A stretch of DNA of 64,000 nt from Mycolicibacterium grossiae (GTDB lineage Bacteria > Actinomycetota > Actinomycetes > Mycobacteriales > Mycobacteriaceae): assembly GCF_008329645.1 (NCBI RefSeq), contig NZ_CP043474.1, positions 3,162,001 to 3,226,000 of the forward strand, in the 5' to 3' direction. Within the stretch, counting starts at the first letter, position 1. Every line of letters begins with the position of its first letter. Positions 1-9,412 of this stretch are shown here, one piece after another. A model generated the notes under the pieces. That model did not search any database. It worked only from the letters and a program-made list of their open reading frames with translations, and was not told the origin of the DNA. A program made the position numbers and the translations under genes.

Positions 1-1398
1 TTCCACACCGAGCCGGAACGGTTCCTCGACGGGCGTTCCCTGTTCCACCCGCGCGGCAAGATGCTCGGCGGATGCAGCTCGATGAACGCGATGATCTACA
101 TCCGCGGCAACCGCGACGACTACGACTCCTGGGCGAAGGCCGGTGCGACGGGCTGGTCCTACGACGAGGTCCTGCCCTATTTCCGCAGAGCGGAGGCGAA
201 CTCGCGGGGTGAAGACACCTACCACGGTGGCGACGGACCGCTGCGCGTGGAGGATCCGCGGTCGCCCAACCCGCTGAGCCGATCCATCGTGGCGGCGATG
301 GTCGCGACCGGCATCGAGCCCAACGACGACTTCAACGGCCCGGAGCAGTTCGGCGCCGGGTTCTTCCAGCTGACCCAGCGCAGGGGCCGGCGATGGACGA
401 CCGCCGACGGGTACGTCGCGCCCGCCCGACGACGCGAGAACCTCGACATCGCGACGAAGACGCACGTCCTCGGCGTACGCATCGAACGCGGCCGGGCCGT
501 GGGCGTCGACGTGCAGCGCAACGGCCGGCGCGTCCTGCTGCGTGCCGACCGGGAGGTCGTGCTCTCGGCGGGGGCGCTGAACACGCCGCAACTGCTGATG
601 CTCTCGGGCGTGGGGCCCGCCGACCACCTGACCGACCACGGCGTTCCCGTCGTCGTCGACAACCCGAACGTCGGCAGCCACCTGATGGACCATCCGCTCT
701 ACACCGTCAACTTCGACGCCCCCGGCGCGACGGGAACCCTCGAATCCGCCCGCACGCCACGGCAGTTGGCCGACTTCCTGGTCCGCGGGCGGGGACTGTT
801 GACGTCGAACATCCCCGAATGCGGCGGCTTCACCGACCGGCGGCCCGGTGATACCGGCCCGGTGATGCAGTTCATGTGCTGCCCGGGCTTTCTGCAGAAT
901 CATGGCTTCACCACCCACGACGGTCCGGGCTTCACGATCGCGTGCTCCCTCGTCGCGCCCCTCAGTCGCGGTGCCGTTCGGCTGCGCAGCGCCGACCCCC
1001 GGGACGCGGTGGCGGTCCGGTTCGACTACTTCGCCGAGCGTGCCGACATGGAGGCGATGATCGACGGCATCCAACGGGCGCGCGAGATCGCCGCGGCACC
1101 GCCCCTGAAGGGCATCACCGGGCGGGAGATCAACCCCGGCGCAGCCGCCCGCACCCGCGCCGATCTGGCCGACAGCGTCCGGCGACTCGCCGAACACACC
1201 TACCATCCCGCCTGCAGTGCGCGCATCGGCAGCGAGGACGACGGCGTCGTCGACGCCGAGTTGCGCGTGCACGGCGTCGAGAGGCTGCGCGTGGCCGATG
1301 CCTCGGTCTTCCCGACGGTGCCGCACGGCAACACCCACGCCCCGACGGTCATGGTCGGCGAGAAGGCCGCCGACCTCCTGCGCGCCGCCGCCGACTGA
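1..1398 (+). CDS. GMC-family FAD-dependent alcohol/choline-type oxidoreductase (5' end outside window)
   Basis: The reading frame is open from base 1, so the N-terminus with the FAD Rossmann motif lies outside the window. What is visible is typical of glucose-methanol-choline oxidoreductases: GGCSSMNAMIYIRGN (the GMC signature that follows the FAD site), a middle segment ending in AGALNTPQLLMLSGVG (the second GMC signature), and a C-terminal active-site region with YHPACS and HGNTHAPT, which hold the conserved catalytic histidines. The family oxidises primary alcohols to aldehydes with FAD. The alcohol substrate cannot be told from sequence. It is followed after 41 bp by a convergent SDR gene. 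Family assignment is firm; annotation as choline dehydrogenase would be over-specific. Confidence 0.9.
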   Translation, partial: FHTEPERFLDGRSLFHPRGKMLGGCSSMNAMIYIRGNRDDYDSWAKAGATGWSYDEVLPYFRRAEANSRGEDTYHGGDGPLRVEDPRSPNPLSRSIVAAMVATGIEPNDDFNGPEQFGAGFFQLTQRRGRRWTTADGYVAPARRRENLDIATKTHVLGVRIERGRAVGVDVQRNGRRVLLRADREVVLSAGALNTPQLLMLSGVGPADHLTDHGVPVVVDNPNVGSHLMDHPLYTVNFDAPGATGTLESARTPRQLADFLVRGRGLLTSNIPECGGFTDRRPGDTGPVMQFMCCPGFLQNHGFTTHDGPGFTIACSLVAPLSRGAVRLRSADPRDAVAVRFDYFAERADMEAMIDGIQRAREIAAAPPLKGITGREINPGAAARTRADLADSVRRLAEHTYHPACSARIGSEDDGVVDAELRVHGVERLRVADASVFPTVPHGNTHAPTVMVGEKAADLLRAAAD

Positions 1399-1439
1399 AG
1401 AGGAGCGCCTCCCGGTCGTCCGGGCATGGCACACCTGGT

Positions 1440-2261
1440 TTAGAACTGCACGTTGCCCCCATCGACCGCGATGGCGGCCGCGGTGACGAAGGAGGCCTCG
1501 TCGCTGGCCAGCCAGAGCACCGCGTCGGCGATGTCGCCTGGCTCGCAGATGCCGGCGGGCAGGAAACCCTGCAGCATCGCGCCGAGCGCGGGATGCGACT
1601 CCATGGTGCGGCCGATCTCCGCGACCATGTCGCCGGATCCCATGTCGGTGGCCACCGGGCCGGGGTGCACGCTGTTGACCCGGATGCCGTGCCGTCCCAG
1701 TTCCGCGGCGAAGCCGCGCGCCATGCCGGTGACGGCGTGCTTGCTCGCGGTGTAGTGAATCATGAACGGCTGCATCTTCAGTCCGGCTGCCGAGCTGATC
1801 AGGATCACCGATCCGCCGCGGCCGCCGTCCACGAGGTGCCGGGCGCCGGCCATCACGGTGTTCCACGTTCCGGTGACGTTGACGTCGAGGACGTCGCGGA
1901 ACGACTCCGGCGTGATCTCGTCCCACGTCTGCGGCACGGTGATGCCGGCGTTGGCGACGATGACGTCGAGGCGGCCGAGTTCGGCGACGCCGGCCGCGAC
2001 CGTGGAACGCAGCGCGTCGTGGTCGCGGACGTCGACCGCCGAGGCGAGGATGCGCCTGCCGGTCCGTTCGACCAGGCGCACGGTCTCTGCCAGGTCCTCC
2101 GGCGTGGCCGGGTCGTAGCGGATGCACGGCGGTAGCGGGCCCGCGACGTCCACCGCGATGACGTCGGCGCCCTCCTGCGCCATTCGGACGGCGTGCGCGC
2201 GGCCCTGCCCACGTGCCGCGCCGGTGATGAATGCGACCCTGTCCAACAGACGTCCGGTCAA
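1440..2261 (-). CDS. SDR-family oxidoreductase, probably mycofactocin-coupled
   Basis: A 273-residue classical short-chain dehydrogenase. It has the N-terminal NAD site GAARGQGRAHA, NAG (ANAGIT) in the middle, the catalytic Ser in ISSAAG, and YTASK with the Tyr and Lys. The GAARGQGR glycine motif and the acidic insertion after the second strand (VDVAGPLPPC) resemble the mycofactocin-dependent SDR subgroup, whose NAD stays bound and is re-oxidised through mycofactocin. That subgroup call is inference. It is divergent from the thiolase gene and convergent with the GMC oxidoreductase, consistent with an alcohol-oxidising locus. No mycofactocin biosynthesis gene is in the window. Confidence 0.85.
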   Translation of the reverse strand: MTGRLLDRVAFITGAARGQGRAHAVRMAQEGADVIAVDVAGPLPPCIRYDPATPEDLAETVRLVERTGRRILASAVDVRDHDALRSTVAAGVAELGRLDVIVANAGITVPQTWDEITPESFRDVLDVNVTGTWNTVMAGARHLVDGGRGGSVILISSAAGLKMQPFMIHYTASKHAVTGMARGFAAELGRHGIRVNSVHPGPVATDMGSGDMVAEIGRTMESHPALGAMLQGFLPAGICEPGDIADAVLWLASDEASFVTAAAIAVDGGNVQF

Positions 2262-2375
2262 CGGATCGAGCCTCCTGCCCGTTCGGCGGCCGCCGGCGTG
2301 ATGCCGGTCACTTACCGCAGGTGAAACAGTTTCTGCTACTTTTGTAACGTCTCATAGCCGAAGCGAGGTCGTCGA
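2262..2375. promoter_or_regulatory. Divergent promoter region between the SDR and thiolase genes
   Basis: This 114-bp gap must hold promoters for both diverging genes. It contains a short perfect inverted repeat, GAAACAGTTTC, at 2323-2333, and the AT-richest stretch of the neighbourhood (2326-2348), where core promoter elements are most likely. No regulator gene is adjacent, so the repeat cannot be tied to a protein. Confidence 0.3.
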
Positions 2376-3551
2376 ATGCCCACACCCGTCATCGTCGGAG
2401 CCGTCCGTACCGCGATCGGGCGGTCCTTTAAGGGCACGCTCGTCAACACCCCGCCGGAGACCCTGATCACGGCGGTGCTGCCCGAGGTGGTGCGCCGCTC
2501 CGGCATCGACCCCAACGACATCGACGACCTCATCTTCGCCGAATCACATTACGGCGGCGGCGATCTCGCGCGCTACGCCGCGGATGCCACCGGCCTGCAG
2601 CACGTGCCGGGCCAGTCGGTCAACCGGCACTGCGCCGGCAGCCTCACCGCGATCGGCAACGCCTCGGCCCAGATCGGTTCGGGCATGGAGCGCGCGCTGA
2701 TCGCCGGCGGCGTGCAGTCGCTGTCGATGACCCCGCTGGTGAACTGGCGCATCCCCGGACCCGAGCTGAAGTTCGAGGAGCGGTGGATGCCGCCCACGCA
2801 CGTCGAGACCCCCGACGCACCGACCAGGGACATGTCGATCACCGTCGGCTGGAACACCGCCCAGGCGGCCGGCATCAGTCGCGAGGAGATGGACGCCTGG
2901 GCCGCGCGCAGTCACCAGCGCGCCGTCGCCGCGCAGGACGCCGGCAAGTTCGCCGACGAGATCCTGCCGCTCAAGATCACCCAGGCCGACGGTGCGGTCA
3001 CCGAGTTCGCCGTCGACGAGCACCCGCGACGCGACACCACGGTGGAGAAGCTCGCCGGACTCAAGGTGCTGCACCCCGAGATCGAGGGCTTCTCGATCAC
3101 CGCCGGCAACAGCAGTGGCACCAACGACGCCTGCGCCGCCGTCGCACTGACCGAGCGCGGCTACGCCGACGGCGCCGGCCTCGACGTCCTCGCCACGGTC
3201 AAGGCCTGGGCCTCGGTCGGCGTCGCGCCCCGCGACACCGGGCTCGGCGGCGTCCGCGTCATCGGCAAGGTGCTCGACCGCGCGGGTCTGCGTCCCTCCG
3301 ACGTGGCGCTGTGGGAGATCAACGAGGCCTTCGCCTCGGTGCCCATCGCCGCGTGCAAGGAGTACGGCCTCGACGAGGAGAGGGTGAACTTCTCCGGCAG
3401 CGGGTGCAGCCTCGGTCACCCGATTGCGGCGTCGGGCGCCCGGATGGTGACCACGCTGGTGCACGAGTTGCGCCGCCGTGGCGGCGGCATCGGCGTGGCG
3501 GCGATGTGTGCCGGCGGCGGCCAGGGCGGCGCCGTCGTCGTCGAGGTCTGA
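2376..3551 (+). CDS. Acetyl-CoA acetyltransferase (thiolase)
   Basis: A 391-residue thiolase with the usual catalytic set: acyl-accepting Cys86 in NRHCAGS, His348 in LGHPIAASG and the proton-transferring Cys378 in MCAGGGQGG, plus the NEAF motif (INEAFAS). It catalyses thiolytic cleavage of 3-ketoacyl-CoA, or the reverse condensation. It leads a run of same-strand fatty-acid oxidation genes (enoyl-CoA hydratase, acyl-CoA dehydrogenase), so a degradative role is likelier than ketone-body synthesis. Length is normal for the family. Substrate chain length is not readable from sequence. Confidence 0.92.
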   Translation: MPTPVIVGAVRTAIGRSFKGTLVNTPPETLITAVLPEVVRRSGIDPNDIDDLIFAESHYGGGDLARYAADATGLQHVPGQSVNRHCAGSLTAIGNASAQIGSGMERALIAGGVQSLSMTPLVNWRIPGPELKFEERWMPPTHVETPDAPTRDMSITVGWNTAQAAGISREEMDAWAARSHQRAVAAQDAGKFADEILPLKITQADGAVTEFAVDEHPRRDTTVEKLAGLKVLHPEIEGFSITAGNSSGTNDACAAVALTERGYADGAGLDVLATVKAWASVGVAPRDTGLGGVRVIGKVLDRAGLRPSDVALWEINEAFASVPIAACKEYGLDEERVNFSGSGCSLGHPIAASGARMVTTLVHELRRRGGGIGVAAMCAGGGQGGAVVVEV

Positions 3552-3635
3552 CGCTCGACCAATCGCGTTGCGCACGACGATGATTCGTCGTCCGAAACGC
3601 CTTCGGCCCGGTGCCGTGGCACGTATGGTGAAGCG

Positions 3636-4409
3636 GTGTCCGACAACCCCGACGAGGTCGTCCTGCGTGAACGCCGCGACCGCACGCTCATCATCACCAT
3701 CAACCGGCCGGAGGCGCGCAACGCCTTCAACACCGCCGTCGCGCAGGGGCTCGCCGACGCGATGGACGAACTCGACGACACCCCGGAGCTGTCGGTCGGC
3801 ATCGTCACCGGCGCGGGCGGCAACTTCTGTGCGGGCATGGACCTCAAGGCCTTCATGGCCGGCGAGGTGCCGACCATCCCGGGTCGCGGCATCGGCTTCA
3901 CCGAGCGCCCGCCGCGCAAGCCGCTGATCGCCGCGGTCGAGGGCTACGCACTGGCCGGCGGCACCGAGATCGTGCTGGCCACCGACCTCGTGGTGGCAGC
4001 CAGGGACGCGAAGTTCGGCATCCCCGAGGTCAAGCGCGGACTGGTCGCCGCGGGCGGTGGCCTGCTCCGACTGCAGCACCGCATCCCCTACCAGAAGGCG
4101 CTCGAACTGGCGTTGACCGGCGACAGCTTCACCGCCGAGGAGGCCTCGCAGTGGGGCTTCGTCAACGTGCTCACCGACGCCGGCGGGGCGCTCGAGGGCG
4201 CTCTGGAACTGGCCGGCCGCATCACCGCCAACGGCCCGCTCGCGGTCGCCGTCACCAAGCAGGTCATGGCCTCGGCCGCCGGCTGGAGTGAGGACGAGAT
4301 GTGGCGCAAGCAAGGCGAACTGGTGATGCCGGTGTTCTCGTCGAAGGATGCGATGGAGGGCGCGACGGCATTCGCCGAGAAGCGCAAGCCCAACTGGACG
4401 GGCTCCTGA
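3636..4409 (+). CDS. Enoyl-CoA hydratase/isomerase (crotonase family)
   Basis: A 257-residue crotonase-fold protein starting at GTG 3636. NRPEARNAF near the N-terminus, the oxyanion-hole segment GAGGNFCAGMDLKAF and VEGYALAGGTEIVLATD are all family hallmarks. The position usually held by the first catalytic Glu is followed by VKRGLVAAGGGLLRL, typical of mycobacterial EchA proteins. It would hydrate or isomerise 2-enoyl-CoA. It lies between a thiolase and an acyl-CoA dehydrogenase, which together give most of a beta-oxidation cycle. Confidence 0.9.
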   Translation: MSDNPDEVVLRERRDRTLIITINRPEARNAFNTAVAQGLADAMDELDDTPELSVGIVTGAGGNFCAGMDLKAFMAGEVPTIPGRGIGFTERPPRKPLIAAVEGYALAGGTEIVLATDLVVAARDAKFGIPEVKRGLVAAGGGLLRLQHRIPYQKALELALTGDSFTAEEASQWGFVNVLTDAGGALEGALELAGRITANGPLAVAVTKQVMASAAGWSEDEMWRKQGELVMPVFSSKDAMEGATAFAEKRKPNWTGS

Positions 4410-4432
4410 CCCACCCGAGCAGGGGATGACGG

Positions 4433-5473
4433 ATGGACCGCTACGAACTCCGCAGGCAGGACTACGCGCTGTCGGTCGACCAGGGGGAACTGCAGCGCGC
4501 CTACCGCGACTTCCTGAGCGCGCACTGCCCGCTGGAGACCGTGCGTGCGGCGGAGGCAACCGGTTTCGACGCGGACCTGTGGCGCCGGTGGTGCGCCACC
4601 GGCGCCGCGTCGATGGCGCTCCCCGAGTCGGTCGGCGGCGACGGCGCCACACTCGTCGACCTCGTCCTGGTCGCCGAGGAACTGGGCAGGCGCCTGGCGC
4701 CACTGCCGTGGATCGACCACGTCTGCGGTGCCCGCCTCCTCGCGCGCCTCGGCGTCCTCGACGACGCCGCGGTCGTGTCGGGGGAGTCGATCGTCGGTCT
4801 CGACGCCGTCGAGACGCCCGGCGCCGGACCGCGGCTGGTGCCCTCCGGGGCCGTCGCCGCCCAGGTGCTGGTGCGCGACGGCGACGACGTCGTCCGGCTG
4901 ACCCACCGCAAGCCGCCCGCGGGGGTCGCCAACATCGGCTGCCTGCCGATGGCGTGGATCGACCCCGCGGCCGCCGACACTTGCACGGTGCTGGCGAGCG
5001 GCCCCGACGCCGCGGCCGCCCATCGGCTCGCCATGGACGAATGGCGGCTGCTCACCGCTGCCGCGCTGGCGGGACTGGTGGAGGAGACGATGACCATCGC
5101 GGCCCGGTTCGCCACCACGCGGTACACGCTCGGCGTGCCGATCGGGTCGCTGCAGGGCATCTCGCATCCGTTGGCCGACGTGGCGGTCGCCGTCGAGGGC
5201 GGACGCGCGCTGGCCCGGCGTGCCGCCTGGTACCTCGATCACGAACCCGCCGCACGTCCGGAGCTGGCGCCCGCGGCGTTCGTCTTCCTGGCCGACGTGG
5301 CGCCACGTGCCGCGACGACGGCCGTGCAGGTGCAGGGCGGTCTCGGGGTGTCGGCGGAGGCGGCCGCGACGGCGTACCTGGTCCGTGCCCGGGGCTGGTC
5401 GCTCGCCGGTGGTGACCCCGCCGCCACCGCCGTCCGCATCGGCCGTCTGGTCGCCGAACGGGAGAGCGCCTGA
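4433..5473 (+). CDS. Acyl-CoA dehydrogenase-like flavoprotein
   Basis: A 346-residue acyl-CoA dehydrogenase homologue, slightly shorter than the usual 380 to 400. The N-terminal helical domain (FLSAHCPLETVRAAE, then LPESVGGDGATLVDLVLVAEELGR) and the C-terminal helical domain (VPIGSLQGISHPLADV, VQVQGGLGVSAEAA) are recognisable. The middle beta domain is compact and lacks a clear catalytic Glu, as is common in the mycobacterial FadE proteins that act as alpha2beta2 heterotetramer partners. It follows the enoyl-CoA hydratase by 23 bp and precedes an epimerase gene by 4 bp, so all are probably one operon. Activity on its own is uncertain. Confidence 0.8.
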   Translation: MDRYELRRQDYALSVDQGELQRAYRDFLSAHCPLETVRAAEATGFDADLWRRWCATGAASMALPESVGGDGATLVDLVLVAEELGRRLAPLPWIDHVCGARLLARLGVLDDAAVVSGESIVGLDAVETPGAGPRLVPSGAVAAQVLVRDGDDVVRLTHRKPPAGVANIGCLPMAWIDPAAADTCTVLASGPDAAAAHRLAMDEWRLLTAAALAGLVEETMTIAARFATTRYTLGVPIGSLQGISHPLADVAVAVEGGRALARRAAWYLDHEPAARPELAPAAFVFLADVAPRAATTAVQVQGGLGVSAEAAATAYLVRARGWSLAGGDPAATAVRIGRLVAERESA

Positions 5474-5477
5474 CGCG

Positions 5478-6473
5478 ATGGCCGGCCGACGCGTACTCGT
5501 GATGGGCGCGAGCGGTTTCGTGGGCTCGCACGTCACCCGCGCCTTCGTCGAGGACGGCGACGACGTTCGGGTCTTCCTGCGCCGCACCAGTCGGACCGAC
5601 GGCATCGACGACCTCGACGTGGAGCGCCATCACGGCGACCTCACCGACGCCGACGCGGTGCGCGCGGCGATGACCGGCTGCGACGTGGTGTGCTACTGCG
5701 TCGTCGACACCCGGTTCACCCTGCGTGACCCGGCACCGCTGTTCGCGACGAACGTCGACGCGCTGCGCCACGTCCTGGACGTCGCGGTGACGATGGGCCT
5801 GTCGCGCTTCGTGTTCTGCAGCACGATCGGCACCATCGCCCTGGCCCCACCCGGCCGGCGCGCCACCGAGGACATGCCCGTCGACTGGGCGGGCGGCGCC
5901 TACATCGCGTCGCGCCGCCGCGCCGAGGACATGGTGCTGCGGTACGCCGCGGAGCGCGGGCTGCCCGCGGTCGCAATGTGCGTGTCCACGCCGTACGGGC
6001 CGCTGGACTTCCAGCCGCACCAGGGCCTGCTGATCCGGGCGGCGGCGCGCGGCCGGATGCCGGTGTACGTCCGCGGCGTCAGCGCCGAGGTGGTCGGCAT
6101 CTCCGACGTCGCACGGGCCTTCGTCCTGGCCGCCGAGCGCGGCCGCCCCGGCGAGCGGTACATCGTCTCGGAGAGCTACCTGTCCATGCGCGACCTGCTC
6201 GCCATCGCGGCCGGGGAGGTGGGTGCACGACCGCCTCGCATCGGGGTGCCGCTGCCGGTGGTCTACGCCGTGGCGTGGCTGCTCGACGTCGCCAGCCAGC
6301 TGCTGGGCCGCGACCCGCCGCTCACCGTGACCGGCGTCCGGCTGATGCACGTGATGTCGCCTGCCGACCACGCCAAGGCGACGCGGGAGCTGGGCTGGCA
6401 ACCCCGGCCCGTCGCCGAGGCGGTCCGGGCGGCGGCCCGTTTCCACCGGGATGCGGCAGGATCGGCGACGTGA
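5478..6473 (+). CDS. NAD-dependent epimerase/dehydratase (extended SDR)
   Basis: A 331-residue extended short-chain dehydrogenase starting at ATG 5478. The NAD(P) motif GASGFVGSHV is at residues 10 to 20. The catalytic Tyr/Lys region is unusual: the expected YxxxK appears as YIASRRRAE, with Arg where Lys is normal. A hydrophobic C-terminal stretch (VVYAVAWLLDVASQLL) resembles 3-beta-hydroxysteroid dehydrogenase-like members. It is joined to the preceding acyl-CoA dehydrogenase gene by a 4-bp gap and overlaps the next gene by 4 bp, so it belongs to the same lipid- or steroid-oxidising operon. Substrate unknown. Confidence 0.8.
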   Translation: MAGRRVLVMGASGFVGSHVTRAFVEDGDDVRVFLRRTSRTDGIDDLDVERHHGDLTDADAVRAAMTGCDVVCYCVVDTRFTLRDPAPLFATNVDALRHVLDVAVTMGLSRFVFCSTIGTIALAPPGRRATEDMPVDWAGGAYIASRRRAEDMVLRYAAERGLPAVAMCVSTPYGPLDFQPHQGLLIRAAARGRMPVYVRGVSAEVVGISDVARAFVLAAERGRPGERYIVSESYLSMRDLLAIAAGEVGARPPRIGVPLPVVYAVAWLLDVASQLLGRDPPLTVTGVRLMHVMSPADHAKATRELGWQPRPVAEAVRAAARFHRDAAGSAT

Positions 6474-7516
6474 CCGAACGGGTGCTGGACGAACTGGGCT
6501 TCTACCTGCTGGCGGGGGCAGGAGGCGAGGGTCCGGCGACGCTGGTCGATGAGGCGCGTCAGGGGGAGGAACTCGGCTTCGGCACCGGGTTCGTCTCGGA
6601 GCGGTGGAACGTCAAGGAGGCGTCGTCGCTGACGGGCGCCGCGCTGGCCGTGACGTCCCGCCTGCGCATCGCGACCGCCGCGACCAACCACAACACGCGC
6701 CACCCGCTGATCACCGGATCGTGGGCGACCACCATGCACCGACTCTCCGGCGGCCGCTTCACGCTCGGTCTGGGCCGCGGCATCGCCGCGATGTACGACG
6801 CGTTCGGCGTCCCGGCGATCACCACCGCTCAACTCGAGGACTTCGCCCGGGTGATGCGCCGGCTGTGGCACGGCGAGGTGATCATCGGTCACGACGGACC
6901 GATCGGGCAGTACCCGGTGCTGTTCCTCGACGCCGACTTCCGCGAGGACATCCGGTTGGCGCTGGTTGCGTTCGGTCCGCGGACGCTGGCGCTCGGCGGC
7001 CGGGTCTTCGACGACGTCATCCTGCACACCTACTTCACTCCGGAGACGCTGGCGCGTGCAGTGGCGACGGTCAAGAGGGCCGCCGAGCGCGCCGGCCGGG
7101 ATCCGGCCGCGGTGCGGGTGTGGTCCTGCTTCGCCACCGTCGGCGATCACCTGCCCGAGGAACTGCGGCTGAAGAAGACCGTCGCCCGCCTCGCGACCTA
7201 CCTGCAGGGTTACGGCGACCTGCTGGTGCGCACCAACGGCTGGGATCCCGCGGTGCTGGCGCGGTTTCGCGACGACCCGGTCGTCCAGTCGGTGCCCGGC
7301 GGGATCGACCACAAGGCGACCGCCGAGCAGATCGAGCACATCGCGACGCTGCTGCCCGACGAGTGGCTCGAGCCGGCGGCGACCGGCTCGGCGCGGCAGT
7401 GCGTCGAGCGGGTGCGCCGCGAATTCGATCACGGCGCCGACGCGGTCATCCTGCACGGCGCCACGCCGGCGGAGCTGGCGCCGATCGTCGCCGAGTACCG
7501 CGCCACCGTCGGCTGA
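6470..7516 (+). CDS. LLM-class flavin/F420-dependent oxidoreductase
   Basis: A 348-residue luciferase-like monooxygenase-fold protein. GTG 6470 overlaps the upstream stop (GTGA) and gives the usual N-terminal beta strand LDELGFYLLAG. The segment RLRIATAATNHNTRHPL and GGRFTLGLGRG are characteristic. The family in mycobacteria mostly uses coenzyme F420 rather than FMN, so a hydride-transfer role on a lipid or xenobiotic carbonyl is plausible. It is the last gene of the operon that starts at the thiolase or hydratase. Substrate cannot be inferred. Confidence 0.85.
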   Translation: MTERVLDELGFYLLAGAGGEGPATLVDEARQGEELGFGTGFVSERWNVKEASSLTGAALAVTSRLRIATAATNHNTRHPLITGSWATTMHRLSGGRFTLGLGRGIAAMYDAFGVPAITTAQLEDFARVMRRLWHGEVIIGHDGPIGQYPVLFLDADFREDIRLALVAFGPRTLALGGRVFDDVILHTYFTPETLARAVATVKRAAERAGRDPAAVRVWSCFATVGDHLPEELRLKKTVARLATYLQGYGDLLVRTNGWDPAVLARFRDDPVVQSVPGGIDHKATAEQIEHIATLLPDEWLEPAATGSARQCVERVRREFDHGADAVILHGATPAELAPIVAEYRATVG

Positions 7517-7586
7517 GGCCACAGCCGCGGACCGCCGTCAGGGGCGTCTTCTCTATGCTGGAGGTTCACGGAGCGGGAGGGGCATC

Positions 7587-8228
7587 GTGCGCGACGACGA
7601 GACGAGCGCCGGCGCAGCCGGTGCACCGGACGGCGCACCGGACGACGCATCGGACGGGGAGACGGCGCCCGCCGAGGGCCGCACCGCCGGGTCGATCCGC
7701 TGGCAGGACGCCGCCACCGCGCAACCGCGGCAGCCGACCGTCGCGGAGGCGCGGCAGCGCGACAAGGCGCGCAAGGCCCGCGAGGCGGCCGAACGGTTCG
7801 CCGAGGAACAGGAACGCCAACGCGACGCCCGCGCGGCGACCCGGCGCAAGGCGCTCATGGGGTCGGTCGCGGTGGTCGGCCTCGTCGGCGCCGTCGCGCT
7901 GGGCTACCACCTGCTCAACGACGACGACGAGGTGTCCGCCACCTGCGTGCGGGACGGCACCAACGAGGTGGTGCCCGACCAGTACTGCTCCACGGGCACG
8001 GTGGGCACCGGTGGCCTGTTCATCTTCGCCGGGTCGCCGTACCGCTACTACTACGGCGGCAACAACTCCGGCATCGGCAGCGTCGCGCGCGGCGGCACCA
8101 TCGAACTGCCGCGCGGCACCACCGGCCGCACGTCGGCCGGGCAGAGCATCTCCCGCGGCGGATCGGACGGCAGCTCGGTGACGCGCGGCGGTTTCGGCTC
8201 GAGCAGCCACAGCGGCTCGGGCAGCTGA
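7587..8228 (+). CDS. DUF1190/YgiB-like membrane-anchored protein
   Basis: A 213-residue protein starting at GTG 7587. Residues 1 to 88 are charged and coiled-coil-like (ARQRDKARKAREAAERFAEEQ). Residues about 90 to 110 form one membrane helix (MGSVAVVGLVGAVALGYHLL). The exported part has two cysteines (TCVRDG, QYCSTG), an aromatic YRYYYGG patch and a Gly/Ser-rich tail with SVTRGGFGSS. The TVTRGGFG-type tail is, from memory, also found at the end of E. coli YgiB/YjfM (DUF1190). The two genes that follow are homologues of the usual YgiB/YjfM partners YjfC and YjfL, which supports the assignment. Molecular function of the family is not established. Confidence 0.65.
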   Translation: MRDDETSAGAAGAPDGAPDDASDGETAPAEGRTAGSIRWQDAATAQPRQPTVAEARQRDKARKAREAAERFAEEQERQRDARAATRRKALMGSVAVVGLVGAVALGYHLLNDDDEVSATCVRDGTNEVVPDQYCSTGTVGTGGLFIFAGSPYRYYYGGNNSGIGSVARGGTIELPRGTTGRTSAGQSISRGGSDGSSVTRGGFGSSSHSGSGS

Positions 8229-8229
8229 C

Positions 8230-9399
8230 GTGCGACGCGAACGTCACGCACCCCGTCCGGACTGGCGCCGCATCGTCGGCGAGCAGGGCATGTGCTTCGG
8301 CACGCCGGCGCGCGACGCCGACGGCACGGCGCGGCCGTACTGGGACGAATCGGTGCACTACGTCTTCGACATGGACGAGGTGCTCTCCATCGAGGCGTCG
8401 GTGGAAGTGCTGCACTCGATGTGCCTCGACGCCGTCGAGCACGTCGTGCTCACCGAGCGCTACCGCGACTTCGGGCTGCCCGAATGGTCCTGGGAGCACG
8501 TCGAGAAGTCCTGGCGCCGAGGCGATCCCCACCTCTACGGCCGCTTCGATCTGCGCTACGACGGCAGTCGACCGCCGGTTCTGCTGGAGTACAACGCCGA
8601 TACGCCGACCTCGCTGCTGGAGGCGGCGATCCTGCAGTGGCACTGGAAGACCGACGTCTTCCCCGCCGACGACCAGTGGAACTCGCTGCACGAGCGGCTC
8701 GTCGCCCGCTGGGCCGAGATCCGCGACCGGCTGCCCGGCGCCGAGACGCACTTCACCTGGTCGGCCGCCGACCCCACCGGCGAGGACAACGTCACCCTCG
8801 CCTACATCCAGGAGTGCGCCGCCGAGGCCGGCCTCGCCACCGTCGGCCTGGCGATCGAGGACATCGGCTTCGACGAGGACCTGTCGCGGTTCGTCGACCT
8901 CGAGGAAGCGCCGATCGACTCCATCTTCAAGCTGTATCCCTGGGAATGGCTCGTCGACGACGACTTCGGGAAGCGAGCGCTGGACTCCCTGCCGCAGACG
9001 ATGTGGGTGGAGCCGCTGTGGAAGACGCTGCTGAGCAACAAGGCGATTCTCGCCGTGCTGTGGGAGATGCATCCCGGCCACCCGAACCTGTTGCCCGCCT
9101 ACGTCGACGACCCGCACGAGCTGGTCGACTACGTGCGCAAGCCGAAGCTCGGCCGCGAGGGCGCCAACATCACCATCCACGCCGACGGGCACGAGATGCA
9201 GACCGGCGGCGTGTACGGCGAGGAAGGCTTCGTCTACCAGTTGTTCGACCCGCTGCCGACCTTCGACGACATGCGGCCCGCGCTCGGCGCGTGGATCGTC
9301 GGCGACGAGTCCGCGGGCCTCGGCATCCGGGAGACCTCCGGACTCGTCACCGACGACGGCGCGGCGTTCGTGCCGCACCGCATCCCGCTGCCCCGATGA
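8230..9399 (+). CDS. Glutathionylspermidine synthase-like ATP-grasp protein (YgiC/YjfC family)
   Basis: A 389-residue homologue of the synthetase half of glutathionylspermidine synthase. YWDESVHYVFDMDEV near the N-terminus, LLEYNADTPTSLLEA (metal/ATP-binding) and KPKLGREGANI (the ATP-grasp lysine loop) are clear family signatures. Mycobacteria make neither glutathione nor, as far as known, glutathionylspermidine, so the ligated substrates must differ. GTG 8230 lies 1 bp after the DUF1190-like stop and the gene is followed 13 bp later by DUF350, which indicates co-translation. The E. coli ygiC and yjfC relatives sit in the same neighbourhood and have no settled reaction. Confidence 0.85.
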   Translation: MRRERHAPRPDWRRIVGEQGMCFGTPARDADGTARPYWDESVHYVFDMDEVLSIEASVEVLHSMCLDAVEHVVLTERYRDFGLPEWSWEHVEKSWRRGDPHLYGRFDLRYDGSRPPVLLEYNADTPTSLLEAAILQWHWKTDVFPADDQWNSLHERLVARWAEIRDRLPGAETHFTWSAADPTGEDNVTLAYIQECAAEAGLATVGLAIEDIGFDEDLSRFVDLEEAPIDSIFKLYPWEWLVDDDFGKRALDSLPQTMWVEPLWKTLLSNKAILAVLWEMHPGHPNLLPAYVDDPHELVDYVRKPKLGREGANITIHADGHEMQTGGVYGEEGFVYQLFDPLPTFDDMRPALGAWIVGDESAGLGIRETSGLVTDDGAAFVPHRIPLPR

Positions 9400-9412
9400 G
9401 GAAGGACCACCC